DNA from: Spartobacteria bacterium
Lineage (GTDB): Bacteria; Verrucomicrobiota; Verrucomicrobiia; Chthoniobacterales; UBA10450
Assembly: GCA_003134765.1 (NCBI GenBank)
Contig: PLCM01000017.1
Coordinates: 1 to 64,000, forward strand
DNA length: 64,000 nt
Direction of reading: 5' to 3'
A program made the position numbers and the translations under genes. Positions 16,792 through 25,811 of this stretch are shown here, piece after piece; position 1 is the stretch's first letter, and each line of letters begins with the position of its first letter. The notes below the pieces were generated by a model. It saw only the letters and a program-made list of their open reading frames with translations, was not told where the DNA came from and searched no databases.

Positions 16792-18234
16792 ATGAACGTT
16801 CAGGCTCTCAAAGCTATCCTGCTCATTGGCGCGCTATCGTCCTTTTCATCTCTCGCCTTCGCGGAGGCGCCGGCGGTCGATAAGGCGGTGGCCGATCTCA
16901 AGACCAGCGGAACCGCGGCGACAGCGACATGGTTGGCCAATCTTTCGGCCCGCAGTGCGGTAGGAACGGGAGACAATGTCGGGATAGGCGGATTCATCAT
17001 CCGAAGCGATTCGGGAGCAGCGCCCGGCGCGACCAAACGCGTCGTCGTCCGGGGACTTGGTCCTTCTCTTCAAACGAACGGCGTACCGGTGTCCGGGCGA
17101 TTGATGGATCCCACCCTCGAGCTGCGTGACAACAACGGCGTGCTCATCACTTCCAATGACAACTGGATGGATGCACCTAACGCCGATGCCATCCGGGCCA
17201 GTGGACTCGCGCCGAGCGATCCACGGGAAGCGGCCATTCTCGCGACTTTGGCAGCCAACGCCGATTACACCGCCATTATCGCCGGGAAAAATAACACCAT
17301 CGGGATCGGATTGGTGGAAATGTACGATCTGGATCCGCCGATGAGCAGCACGGGGGCGACGGGACCCACCGGCCCGACGGGTCCAACGGGCGCGACTGGA
17401 GCGACGGGCCCCCAAGGAACGACAGGGCCTCAAGGTGTCGCGGGCGTAACGGGGGCAACAGGCCCAACTGGACCGCAAGGAATAACTGGGCCGCAGGGGA
17501 CAACTGGTTCGCAAGGTCCACAGGGTGTCACAGGAGCTAAAGGCGACACCGGTTCGACCGGTCCACAGGGCGTGGCCGGAGCTACTGGTTCGACCGGCCC
17601 GCAAGGGACAACCGGTGTTACGGGTGCCATCGGCCCGACTGGTGCAACCGGTGGGGCCGGAGCTACCGGTTCAACGGGACCTCAAGGATCTACTGGCACG
17701 ACAGGGGCGACGGGCGTTACTGGTTCGACAGGTCCTGCCGGAGCAACCGGAGCAACCGGAGCAACCGGAGCAACCGGAGCAACTGGCGCACCCGGCGCGA
17801 CTGGGTCCACCGTTTCGAATTTTGCTGATTTCTTTGCTCTGATGCCGCCTGACAACGCTGCTACCGTCGCGGTCGGGGCCGATGTATCGTTTCCACAGGA
17901 CGGTCCAAATTCCGGCGGCTTGATTGCACGGATTGGGCCGAGCTCATTTAATCTCTCCGGGATCGGTACCTATATGGTCACCTTCCAAGTAAGCGTTACT
18001 GAATCTGGACAGCTGATTGTAACTCTGAATGGCGCTGACCTGGCCTATACCGTTGTAGGTCGGGCCCAGGGTAGTACGCAGATTGTCGCAACCTGCCTTG
18101 TTCAAACCACGGCTATCAATTCAATCATGACGATTCGTAATCCGGCCGGTAACAACATCGCGTTGACGGTTGCGCCTTTGGCCGGCGGGACTCGTCCTGT
18201 CTCAGCACATTTGGTGATCACGCAACTCCAGTAA
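16792..18234 (+). CDS. Collagen-like exported protein with BclA-type C-terminal domain
   Basis: A 480-residue protein: signal peptide 1-24 (ending LAFA), then at about 45-182 the same domain that ends the kelch protein ([41 protein letters not shown]). Residues about 186-340 are some 50 Gly-X-Y triplets rich in GAT, GPT and GPQ, predicted to trimerise. The last 135 residues ([19 protein letters not shown]...HLVITQL) strongly resemble the trimeric C-terminal domain of exosporium BclA-like proteins of Bacilli. Likely a surface filament or spike. The mix of a verrucomicrobial-type head and a Firmicutes-type tail suggests domain transfer. Confidence 0.85.
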   Translation: MNVQALKAILLIGALSSFSSLAFAEAPAVDKAVADLKTSGTAATATWLANLSARSAVGTGDNVGIGGFIIRSDSGAAPGATKRVVVRGLGPSLQTNGVPVSGRLMDPTLELRDNNGVLITSNDNWMDAPNADAIRASGLAPSDPREAAILATLAANADYTAIIAGKNNTIGIGLVEMYDLDPPMSSTGATGPTGPTGPTGATGATGPQGTTGPQGVAGVTGATGPTGPQGITGPQGTTGSQGPQGVTGAKGDTGSTGPQGVAGATGSTGPQGTTGVTGAIGPTGATGGAGATGSTGPQGSTGTTGATGVTGSTGPAGATGATGATGATGATGAPGATGSTVSNFADFFALMPPDNAATVAVGADVSFPQDGPNSGGLIARIGPSSFNLSGIGTYMVTFQVSVTESGQLIVTLNGADLAYTVVGRAQGSTQIVATCLVQTTAINSIMTIRNPAGNNIALTVAPLAGGTRPVSAHLVITQLQ

Positions 18235-18695
18235 CCGGTTATATCGTCTCGCGATGCCTATGAAACCGGACTTCGCCGGCGACTTTATTGGTTTCCGGGC
18301 TGTCCTGGCCCCAGGTCCGTGAGCTGCCCGGAGCAGGCGAGGCGGAGCGAGGGACGAGCGCAGCCTGACTGCGCAGAGGCGGTGTAGCGTGTCATTGAAT
18401 CAAACTCGGCGAGCATGAAAAAGTAGAAAGCCCTGCGCAGCGGTCGCGAAATTTCCTGCAAATCCGGCTATTCGCCGCAACGTCCGAATGCAACTCAAAC
18501 TGTTCGTCGTCCCGGTGAAGAGTCTCGACGGAGCGCCGTGCTGTCGGCGCCGTGATATTTGGGACACGACGGCGCGTGTCCCTCCAATTCGATTATTGTG
18601 ACTGAGGACACAAACTAGTCCGGCGGTCACAGACCGCCGCTACAGGGCAAGCAGCGTGATTGCGTCCCCGCGGTCTTTCAGGACAAACTTGTCCC
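18235..18695. other. Intergenic region with dispersed repeat fragments
   Basis: No gene seen. Holds pieces of short repeats, such as a hairpin in CCGGCGGTCACAGACCGCCG near 18630 and segments mentioning GGGACACGACGGCGCG. A longer start for the next gene (18660) would begin inside this repeat material. Confidence 0.4.
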
Positions 18696-20597
18696 ATGCC
18701 TGAAGCCAAGGTCAGCGTGGCGCGAGGAAAATCCATGGCGGGTCTGGGCGGGGCGCTGTTGCTGATCGCTCTCGTCGCGGCTTACGCCAACCATTTTCAA
18801 AACAGCTTCCACTTCGACGACGCGCACACGATCGTAAACAACGCGTCCATCCGGGAGCTGCGCAACATTCCGCTCTTCTTTCGCGACGCGACAACCTTCA
18901 GTTCGCTCCCGAGCAACCAATCGTACCGCCCGGTCGTCTCGACATTACTCGCGATCGACTATGGGCTCGGCGGTGGATTGAAACCGTTCTCGTTTCATCT
19001 TTCGATATTCGCGCTCTTTGTCGCGCTGACGTTACTGCTGGCATTCGTCGTTTACCGCTTGGTCGACGATCTCTGGATCGCGGTAGGCGCTGCGGCCTTG
19101 TATGGAATGCACCCGGCGAATGCGGACACGGTGAACTACATCATCGCGTCGTCCGAGGTGATCTCGACGCTCGGCGTGATCGCGGCGTTCGCGATCTACT
19201 TCGCGTTTCCGCAACTGCGCCGCTCCTACCTTTACGTTCTCCCAGCGGCAATCGCCATCATGGCGAAACCGCCGGCGGCGATCTTTCCGGTCCTCTTTGC
19301 GATTTATTGCCTTCTTTTTGCAGATCGTAAGACGCGTCTCGCAGAGACGCGGCTCCAGCGCGTCACAGAGGTTATTCCAGGATTTGCGATCTGCGGAGCG
19401 ATGTTGTGGTTCGTGCAACACATGACGCCACGTAGCTGGATCGCCGGCGCGGCCAACGCACACGATTACCTGATCACGCAACCTTATGCGGGGCTTCTTT
19501 ACTTCAAGACGTTCTTCTGGCCGAGCGGTCTTTCCGCCGACTACGACTTAAATCCGTTTGTCACCACGGACGACGCCCGCTTTTGGATCGGCTTCGCCTT
19601 CGCCGTCATTATCACTGCGGGGGCGATCGCAGCTGCCATTTTCCAGAAGACGCGCGTGATCGGGTTCGGTTTGCTTTGGTTTCTGATCGCGCTTCTCTCG
19701 ACCTCGTCCCTGCCGCTCGCCGAAGTGATGAACGATCATCGCACGTTCTTTCCTTACGTCGGCCTCGTGATCGCGGTGGCGGGCGCGGCGTCGCTCCTGA
19801 TCAATCGCGGAGTCGCATACGGCGCACCGGCCAGAATCGCGGCGCTCGGCGCGATCGCGTTATTACTCTGCGCAAACGGTTACGCGACGTTTCAGCGGAA
19901 CAAAGTTTGGAAAAGTGAGGAAACGCTCTGGCACGATGTCGTGTTAAAGAGTCCGCGCAATGGACGCGGGTTGATGAACTATGGCAACACGCTCATGGCC
20001 AAGGGCGATTTCGCCGGCGCGCTCGATTATTTCCATCGCGCCGAACAGCTCACGCCGCACTATTCCGTGCTTTTGATCAACCTCGCGGTCGCCGAAGATG
20101 CGACGAAGCAGTCATCGAAAGCCGAGCAACATTTCAAGGAAGCGTTGCGCCTGGCCCCGTCGTCTCCAGACAGCTATACTTATTATGCGCGCTACCTGAT
20201 ATCGCACTCGCGCCTTGATGAAGCGCGCGCGCGCCTGCAAAGCGCGCTGGAACTGAGCCCAACCGATCTCACCGCTCCCGCCCTTCTCGCGCAGGCAAAT
20301 GCTCAGCTGGTCAATCAATTGGCGCCGCAAACTCCGGAGTATTATCTCAACCTCAGCCTTCAGTTTTATCGCGAAGAGCGCTACGCCGAGTCGATCGTCG
20401 CCAGCCGGCGCGCCCTCGATCTGCGGCCTGGCTACGCCGAAGCGTGGAATAATATTTGCGCTGCCTCCAATAGACTAGGCCGATACGATGAAGCAGCGGC
20501 CGCTTGTGAGCAGGCGCTGCGATATAAACCGGATTTTGAACTGGCGCGGAACAACCTGCAGTACGCCCGCCAAAGGGTGAAAAAGTCCGTCAAGTAG
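18696..20597 (+). CDS. Multi-pass membrane protein with C-terminal TPR domain (TMTC-like)
   Basis: A 633-residue protein. Residues about 13-405 hold roughly ten membrane segments, with NHFQNSFHFDDAHTIVNN and MHPANADTVNYI as in GT-C-type glycosyltransferases. Residues about 420-630 are tetratricopeptide repeats (GNTLMAKGDFAGALDYFHRAEQLTP, NNICAASNRLGRYDEAAAACEQALRYKPD). The arrangement resembles TMTC O-mannosyltransferases, so protein glycosylation at the membrane is plausible. ATG at 18696 is preferred to the one at 18660, which lies in repeat-derived sequence. Confidence 0.75.
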   Translation: MPEAKVSVARGKSMAGLGGALLLIALVAAYANHFQNSFHFDDAHTIVNNASIRELRNIPLFFRDATTFSSLPSNQSYRPVVSTLLAIDYGLGGGLKPFSFHLSIFALFVALTLLLAFVVYRLVDDLWIAVGAAALYGMHPANADTVNYIIASSEVISTLGVIAAFAIYFAFPQLRRSYLYVLPAAIAIMAKPPAAIFPVLFAIYCLLFADRKTRLAETRLQRVTEVIPGFAICGAMLWFVQHMTPRSWIAGAANAHDYLITQPYAGLLYFKTFFWPSGLSADYDLNPFVTTDDARFWIGFAFAVIITAGAIAAAIFQKTRVIGFGLLWFLIALLSTSSLPLAEVMNDHRTFFPYVGLVIAVAGAASLLINRGVAYGAPARIAALGAIALLLCANGYATFQRNKVWKSEETLWHDVVLKSPRNGRGLMNYGNTLMAKGDFAGALDYFHRAEQLTPHYSVLLINLAVAEDATKQSSKAEQHFKEALRLAPSSPDSYTYYARYLISHSRLDEARARLQSALELSPTDLTAPALLAQANAQLVNQLAPQTPEYYLNLSLQFYREERYAESIVASRRALDLRPGYAEAWNNICAASNRLGRYDEAAAACEQALRYKPDFELARNNLQYARQRVKKSVK

Positions 20598-20730
20598 ACT
20601 CATCGCCATAAAGCCCGACCCCTCCGCCACTCCATTTTAGATTTGCGATTCTTGATTTTCGAGTGAGGGGGAGCGCTTAGAGGCGCATTCGGGGCATTCA
20701 CAAGCCCGCTGCCCTGCGTATTATCTGTCG

Positions 20731-21909
20731 ATGTCACGGTCCAATAACTTTCGGATCTTGGAGATTTTTTGGGGAGCGCCAATGGCGGCAGCCCTTTGTC
20801 TCGCCACCGTCTTGGCAGCCTGCTCGCGCAAAGCTGCGGGCCCGCCACCACCCCCGGAAGTTCTCGTGACTAGCGTGAAACAGGAGGACGTGCCGATCCT
20901 CGATGAGTTTGTCGGAACGCTCGACGGCTCGGTGAACGCGAGCATCCAGGCGCGCGTGCAGGGTTATCTCACCTCCGAGAATTACAAAGAGGGAACAGCC
21001 GTGAAGAAGGGCGATCTCCTTTTCCAGATCGATCCGCGTCCGTTCGAGGCGGCGCTCGCCCAGGCGAAGGCGGCCCTGGCGCAAGCGGAAGCATCCGCGC
21101 ACCAGGCTGATCTTGTCGCAGCGCGCAATCTCGAGCTCTTCAAAACAAAGGCGATCAGCGAGCAGGACCGCGACAACACTGTGCAGGCAGCCTTGGCCGC
21201 GAAGGCGCAGGTGGAAGCGCAGCGTGCCGCCGTGGAGCAGGCGCAACTGAATCGCGAGTTCACCGCGATCACCTCACCGATCGATGGCATCGCCGGTTTG
21301 GTGAAGGCGCAGGTGGGTGATCTTGTCGGCCCAAGCACCGGGCCCCTCACGACCGTTTCGACGGTTGATCCAATCAAGGCTTTTTTCACCGTGAGCGATC
21401 AGCGCTACACCGCGTATTCACAACGCTACGCCGATCCCGCCCAGCGGGCCGAACATGAGAAGCAACTCGAGTTCGAGTTGATCCTTTCCGACGGCTCGCA
21501 TTTCCCGCACAAAGGCGAGCTTTTCGCGGCCGAGAACCAGGTGGACGTTCGCACGGGGTCGGTCCGCATCGCAGCCATGTTTCCGAATCCGGGTAATATT
21601 CTGCGGCCCGGTCAATTCGCGCGCATCAGTGTGCGAACGGACGTGAAAAAAGGCGCGTTGCTCGTGCCGCAGCGAGCGGTGGTGGAGTTACAGGGCAGTT
21701 ATCAAGTCGCGGTCGTGGGGCCGGACAACAAAGTGCATGTCCAGGCGATAAAAGTCGGACGTCGAATCAACCAGATGTGGATCGTCGAATCCGGATTGCA
21801 GGCCGGCGATCGCATCGTGGTCGAAGGCGTGCAGAAAGCGCGCGACGGCGTGACGGTTTCACCGAAGCCTTGGAATCCACCGGCTTCCCCGAGCCCGGCA
21901 CCGCACTAA
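20731..21909 (+). CDS. RND efflux periplasmic adaptor (membrane fusion lipoprotein)
   Basis: A 392-residue AcrA/MexA-like protein. It has a lipoprotein signal (lipobox LAAC at about 31), a lipoyl half-motif (GYLTSENYKEGTAVKKGDLLFQIDPRPF), an alpha-hairpin (about 90-160, alanine-rich) and the returning lipoyl motif ITSPIDGIAGLVKAQVGDLV, followed by barrel and membrane-proximal domains. It links the inner-membrane pump encoded 8 bp downstream to an outer-membrane channel. No TolC-like gene is nearby. Confidence 0.93.
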   Translation: MSRSNNFRILEIFWGAPMAAALCLATVLAACSRKAAGPPPPPEVLVTSVKQEDVPILDEFVGTLDGSVNASIQARVQGYLTSENYKEGTAVKKGDLLFQIDPRPFEAALAQAKAALAQAEASAHQADLVAARNLELFKTKAISEQDRDNTVQAALAAKAQVEAQRAAVEQAQLNREFTAITSPIDGIAGLVKAQVGDLVGPSTGPLTTVSTVDPIKAFFTVSDQRYTAYSQRYADPAQRAEHEKQLEFELILSDGSHFPHKGELFAAENQVDVRTGSVRIAAMFPNPGNILRPGQFARISVRTDVKKGALLVPQRAVVELQGSYQVAVVGPDNKVHVQAIKVGRRINQMWIVESGLQAGDRIVVEGVQKARDGVTVSPKPWNPPASPSPAPH

Positions 21910-21917
21910 CGCCTGCG

Positions 21918-24900
21918 ATGTCGAAGTTTTTCATCAACCGCCCGATTGTCGCGATCGTCATCGCGATCCTCACGACAATCGTCGGTACCGTCGCGCTGAT
22001 CCAGCTGCCGATCGCTCAATACCCCAGCATCGTGCCGCCCGAAATCCAGGTACGCGCCAATTACACCGGCGCCGACGCCCAGACGATCGAGCAATCGGTC
22101 GCCACCCCGATCGAGCAGCAGATGAGCGGCGTCGATAAAAGCAACTACATCCAGTCGGTCAATGCCAACGGCTCGATCCGGATGACGATTAATTTCGACA
22201 TCACGACCGATCCGAATACCGACCAGATCCTGTCGCAGCTTCGCGTTTCCCAGGCGACCTCGCAGCTCCCGACGGATGTGATCAACGCCGGCGTCACCGT
22301 TCAGAAATCGACGACCGCGCCGCTCATGCTCGTGGCGCTGAATTCGCCGAAGGGCACCTACGACAATATTTTTCTCGCGAACTACGCGAACATCAATCTG
22401 ATCGATCAACTAACACGCGTTCCCGGCATTTCCAATGTCCAGGTCTTCGGCGCCGGTCAGTACGCGATGAGGCTTTGGGTGAAGCCAGATCAGCTCGCGA
22501 AGCTAAACGTCACCGTTCCGGATGTGACGAACGCCATTCGTGCTCAAAACACCGTGAACCCTGCGGGCCAGATCGGCGGCGAACCGGCGCCGCCCGGGCA
22601 GGAATTCACCTACACCGTGCGCTCGCCCGGCCGCCTCACGTCCAGCGAAGAATTCGGCGAAATTGTGATCCGGGCGAATCCGGACGGCTCGCTCCTGCGG
22701 CTGAAGGACGTCGCGCGCATCGAACTGGGCGCGCAAACCTATACGCTCGCAGGACGCCTCGATGGAAAGCCATCGGCGATTCTCGCGCTCTACCAGCTCC
22801 CGGGCACAAACGCGCTTGATGCCGCCAACGGCGTAAAAGCGCTGATGAAGCGCGTCTCACAGCAGTTCCCGTCTGACATGAACTACGCCATCTCCCTCGA
22901 TACGACGCAAGCCGTCACCGCTGGAATGGAAGAGATTGTTTTCACGCTGCTCGAAGCGCTGGTGTTGGTGATCATTGTCGTTTTCGTTTTCCTGCAAGGC
23001 TGGCGCGCGACGTTGATTCCGCTTTGCGCGGTTCCTGTTTCCCTGATCGGCACTTTCATGGTGTTTCCGCTTTTCGGTTTCACCATCAACACCCTCGCGC
23101 TTTTCGGTCTCGTTCTCGCCATCGGCCTCGTGGTCGATGACGCCATCGTCGTGGTCGAAGCCGTCCAGCATCATATTGATGAAGGCATGTCGCCGCGCGA
23201 CGCGACCATCCGCGCAATGGAGGAAGTGTCGGGCCCGGTGATCGGCATCGCGCTCGTGCTCTCGGCCGTGTTCGTGCCGACCGCATTCATTCCGGGAATT
23301 ACCGGCCGGCTCTACCAGCAGTTCGCGCTCACCATCGCAATCTCAGTGATCCTGTCCGCTTTCAACGCGCTTACGCTCAGTCCCGCGCTTTCCGCCATGC
23401 TGTTGCGCCCCACCAGGGAAGCGCGCGGTCCGCTTGGCTGGTTCTTCGGCAAATTCAATCGCGTCTTCAAGCGGACGACGGAGCGCTACGTCAGCACTTC
23501 GCGATTCGCAATTCGCAAGAGCGGACGCAGTCTCGCGTTACTTCTTATCTTTGCGATCGTCGCTGCGTTCTTCGGCTCGCGCTTGTCCTCGGGTTTTCTC
23601 CCGGAAGAAGACCAGGGTTATCTCTACGCCTCGCTCGCCTTACCCTACGCCGCTTCGATGGAGCGGACTGGGAACGCCGCGCGGAAAGTGGAAGATGTGC
23701 TTTTGAAGACTCCCGGGGTGAAACATGTCACCAGCGTGCTCGGGTTTAGTTTGCTCAGCACCGTCCAGAGCACCTACAACGCATTCTTTTTCATCACCTT
23801 CGAGCCCTGGGGCGATCGCACGAAGCCCGAGGAGCAATACGGCGAGCTCAAGCAGCGCATCAATAAGAGTCTTTCGGCCATTCCCGAAGGCATTGGGTTT
23901 GCCTTCCCGCCGCCATCAATTCCCGGCATCGGCACATCCGGCGGCGTGACTTTTATGCTCGAGGATCGAGCCGGCCGGGAAGTCGGCTTCCTCGGCGAAA
24001 ATCTCAACAAATTTCTCGAAGCTGTGCGAAAACGCCCGGAGATCGCATCTGCCACCACGACTTTTCTTCCATCGGTGCCGCAAGTCTTCATCGACGTCGA
24101 TCGCGACAAAGTTCTCAAACAGGGCGTCGATCTAACCGAGGTAAGCCAGACCCTCCAGACGTTCATGGGCGGATTTTTCGTCAATTACTTCAACCGGTTC
24201 GGCCGGCAATGGCAGGTCTTCGTTCAGGCGGAAGGGGAATACCGGACGAAGGCCGAAAACGTCGGCCTCTTTTTCGTGCGCAATGCGAACAACGACATGG
24301 TCCCGCTGAGCTCTGTCACCGATGTCCAATCGCGCCCGGGACCGGAATTCACGATGCGCTTCAACCTCTACCGCGCCGCGCAAGTCAACGTGAGTGCGAC
24401 CCCCGGCTTCAGTTCCATCCAGGCGATGAAGGCCCTTGAGGAGACCTTCGCGCAAACGATGCCGCCCGAGATGGGCTACGACTATGCCGCGATGTCGTTC
24501 CAGGAAAAGAAAGCGCAGGAAGGCGTCTCACCCCTGATTGTTTTCGGCATGTCGCTCCTCTTTGTTTTTCTGATCCTTGCCGCGCTCTACGAAAGTTGGT
24601 CGCTCCCTTTCAGCGTTTTGTTAGGCACGCCGATCGCCGTCTTCGGCGCCTTTGCCGCGCTCTGGGCGCGCGGAATGGAAAACAACATCTACGCGCAGAT
24701 CGGACTCGTCATGCTGATCGGTCTCGCGGCGAAGAACGCCATCCTCATCGTCGAGTTCGCCAAGCTCGAATACGAACGCGGCAAACCGCTCCTTGAGGCG
24801 ACCCTGGAAGGCGCGCGCCTCCGTTTGCGCCCGATCATCATGACTTCGTTCGCCTTCATTCTCGGGTGCGTTCCGCTCTGGCGCGCGTCCGGTTCCGGTG

Positions 24901-25040
24901 CCGCCGCCCGCCGGATCATGGGCACGACCGTGATCGGCGGAATGCTGGCCGCGACCTTGCTCGCAATTTTTCTTATTCCCGTGACGTATTACACGATTCA
25001 ACGCCTCTCCGAGCGCGGGAAAGAGCGCGTTCCCATTTGA
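21918..25040 (+). CDS. RND multidrug efflux pump, inner-membrane subunit (HAE1 family)
   Basis: A 1040-residue AcrB/MexB-type transporter, the usual length. It begins MSKFFINRPIVAIVIAILTT; an upstream in-frame start would overlap the adaptor gene and is rejected. Key regions: SQLPTDVINAGV, the proton-relay segment GLVVDDAIVVVEAV with paired aspartates, and AAKNAILIVEFAKLEYERG in the second half. Two large periplasmic loops lie between membrane segments 1/2 and 7/8. It exports drugs or other amphiphiles using the proton gradient, with the adaptor encoded just upstream. Confidence 0.95.
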   Translation: MSKFFINRPIVAIVIAILTTIVGTVALIQLPIAQYPSIVPPEIQVRANYTGADAQTIEQSVATPIEQQMSGVDKSNYIQSVNANGSIRMTINFDITTDPNTDQILSQLRVSQATSQLPTDVINAGVTVQKSTTAPLMLVALNSPKGTYDNIFLANYANINLIDQLTRVPGISNVQVFGAGQYAMRLWVKPDQLAKLNVTVPDVTNAIRAQNTVNPAGQIGGEPAPPGQEFTYTVRSPGRLTSSEEFGEIVIRANPDGSLLRLKDVARIELGAQTYTLAGRLDGKPSAILALYQLPGTNALDAANGVKALMKRVSQQFPSDMNYAISLDTTQAVTAGMEEIVFTLLEALVLVIIVVFVFLQGWRATLIPLCAVPVSLIGTFMVFPLFGFTINTLALFGLVLAIGLVVDDAIVVVEAVQHHIDEGMSPRDATIRAMEEVSGPVIGIALVLSAVFVPTAFIPGITGRLYQQFALTIAISVILSAFNALTLSPALSAMLLRPTREARGPLGWFFGKFNRVFKRTTERYVSTSRFAIRKSGRSLALLLIFAIVAAFFGSRLSSGFLPEEDQGYLYASLALPYAASMERTGNAARKVEDVLLKTPGVKHVTSVLGFSLLSTVQSTYNAFFFITFEPWGDRTKPEEQYGELKQRINKSLSAIPEGIGFAFPPPSIPGIGTSGGVTFMLEDRAGREVGFLGENLNKFLEAVRKRPEIASATTTFLPSVPQVFIDVDRDKVLKQGVDLTEVSQTLQTFMGGFFVNYFNRFGRQWQVFVQAEGEYRTKAENVGLFFVRNANNDMVPLSSVTDVQSRPGPEFTMRFNLYRAAQVNVSATPGFSSIQAMKALEETFAQTMPPEMGYDYAAMSFQEKKAQEGVSPLIVFGMSLLFVFLILAALYESWSLPFSVLLGTPIAVFGAFAALWARGMENNIYAQIGLVMLIGLAAKNAILIVEFAKLEYERGKPLLEATLEGARLRLRPIIMTSFAFILGCVPLWRASGSGAAARRIMGTTVIGGMLAATLLAIFLIPVTYYTIQRLSERGKERVPI

Positions 25041-25198
25041 AAGCGCCTCGAACTCTTTTCCGGGGAGCACAGGCTGCCAGCCTGTCCGTCTCGGCAGCTT
25101 GCCGAGACGCTGCTTCCGGGTTTAATGCGTAGCGCGATTCGCTTCGTGTTGCCGGCAGGCTGGCAGCCTGCGCTCCCCATGACTGTACGCTCCTTCCC

Positions 25199-25798
25199 CT
25201 AAGGCATCTCGGAGTGGGGTCGCATCCAGCGAGTAATGAAATATGCCGCCAGCACGCCGATCACCGCGGCAAAGACTACATCCGAGAGATGATGCGCTGC
25301 CACATACATTCGCGAAAACGCGATCACCAGCGGGAATACCAAAAGTCCGAGACCGATGCGCCAGCTGGCGAAGGCGAGCGTCGCGAAAAAAGCCGTCGAC
25401 GCGGCGGTGTGCCCCGAAGGAAATGAGTTATAGCGCGGACTGAGCCGCGGCCCGTTCCAACCGGCTTCAGCCTGGACGCTCGGCCGGGCGCGTCCCGTCG
25501 AGATCTTCACCACGCGCGCAACCGCTCCGGCGAGAGCGCAGGCGAGAATCATCGCCGTAAAGATTCGCACCCATTTCTTGTGGCCGCGCCAGTAGGCAGT
25601 CGCGACCAGGACGAGTCCGAGGAGGAGATGTTCCGGCCAGTCGCCGTATCGACTCACGGCCTGCATGAAACTTCGCAGGCTCGGATTCTGATGCTGGTTC
25701 ATCCAGGTTTGCGCGCCCGCATCCATGTAAAAGCTTGCCAGAAGCAGAAGCCCGGCGCCCAACAGGACCAGGTACCACCAGCGGAACGCCGCGATCAT
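25199..25798 (-). CDS. PAP2-family phosphatase
   Basis: A 199-residue membrane protein with the three phosphatase motifs KISTGRARPS, PSGHT and SRMYVAAHHLSDV, including both active-site histidines. About six membrane segments. The family dephosphorylates phosphatidic acid, undecaprenyl pyrophosphate or lipid A; which is not decidable here. ATG at 25798 places a membrane helix at the start and avoids overlap with the divergent glycosyltransferase gene. Confidence 0.88.
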   Translation of the reverse strand: MIAAFRWWYLVLLGAGLLLLASFYMDAGAQTWMNQHQNPSLRSFMQAVSRYGDWPEHLLLGLVLVATAYWRGHKKWVRIFTAMILACALAGAVARVVKISTGRARPSVQAEAGWNGPRLSPRYNSFPSGHTAASTAFFATLAFASWRIGLGLLVFPLVIAFSRMYVAAHHLSDVVFAAVIGVLAAYFITRWMRPHSEMP

Positions 25799-25811
25799 CT
25801 GAAATTCCCGT

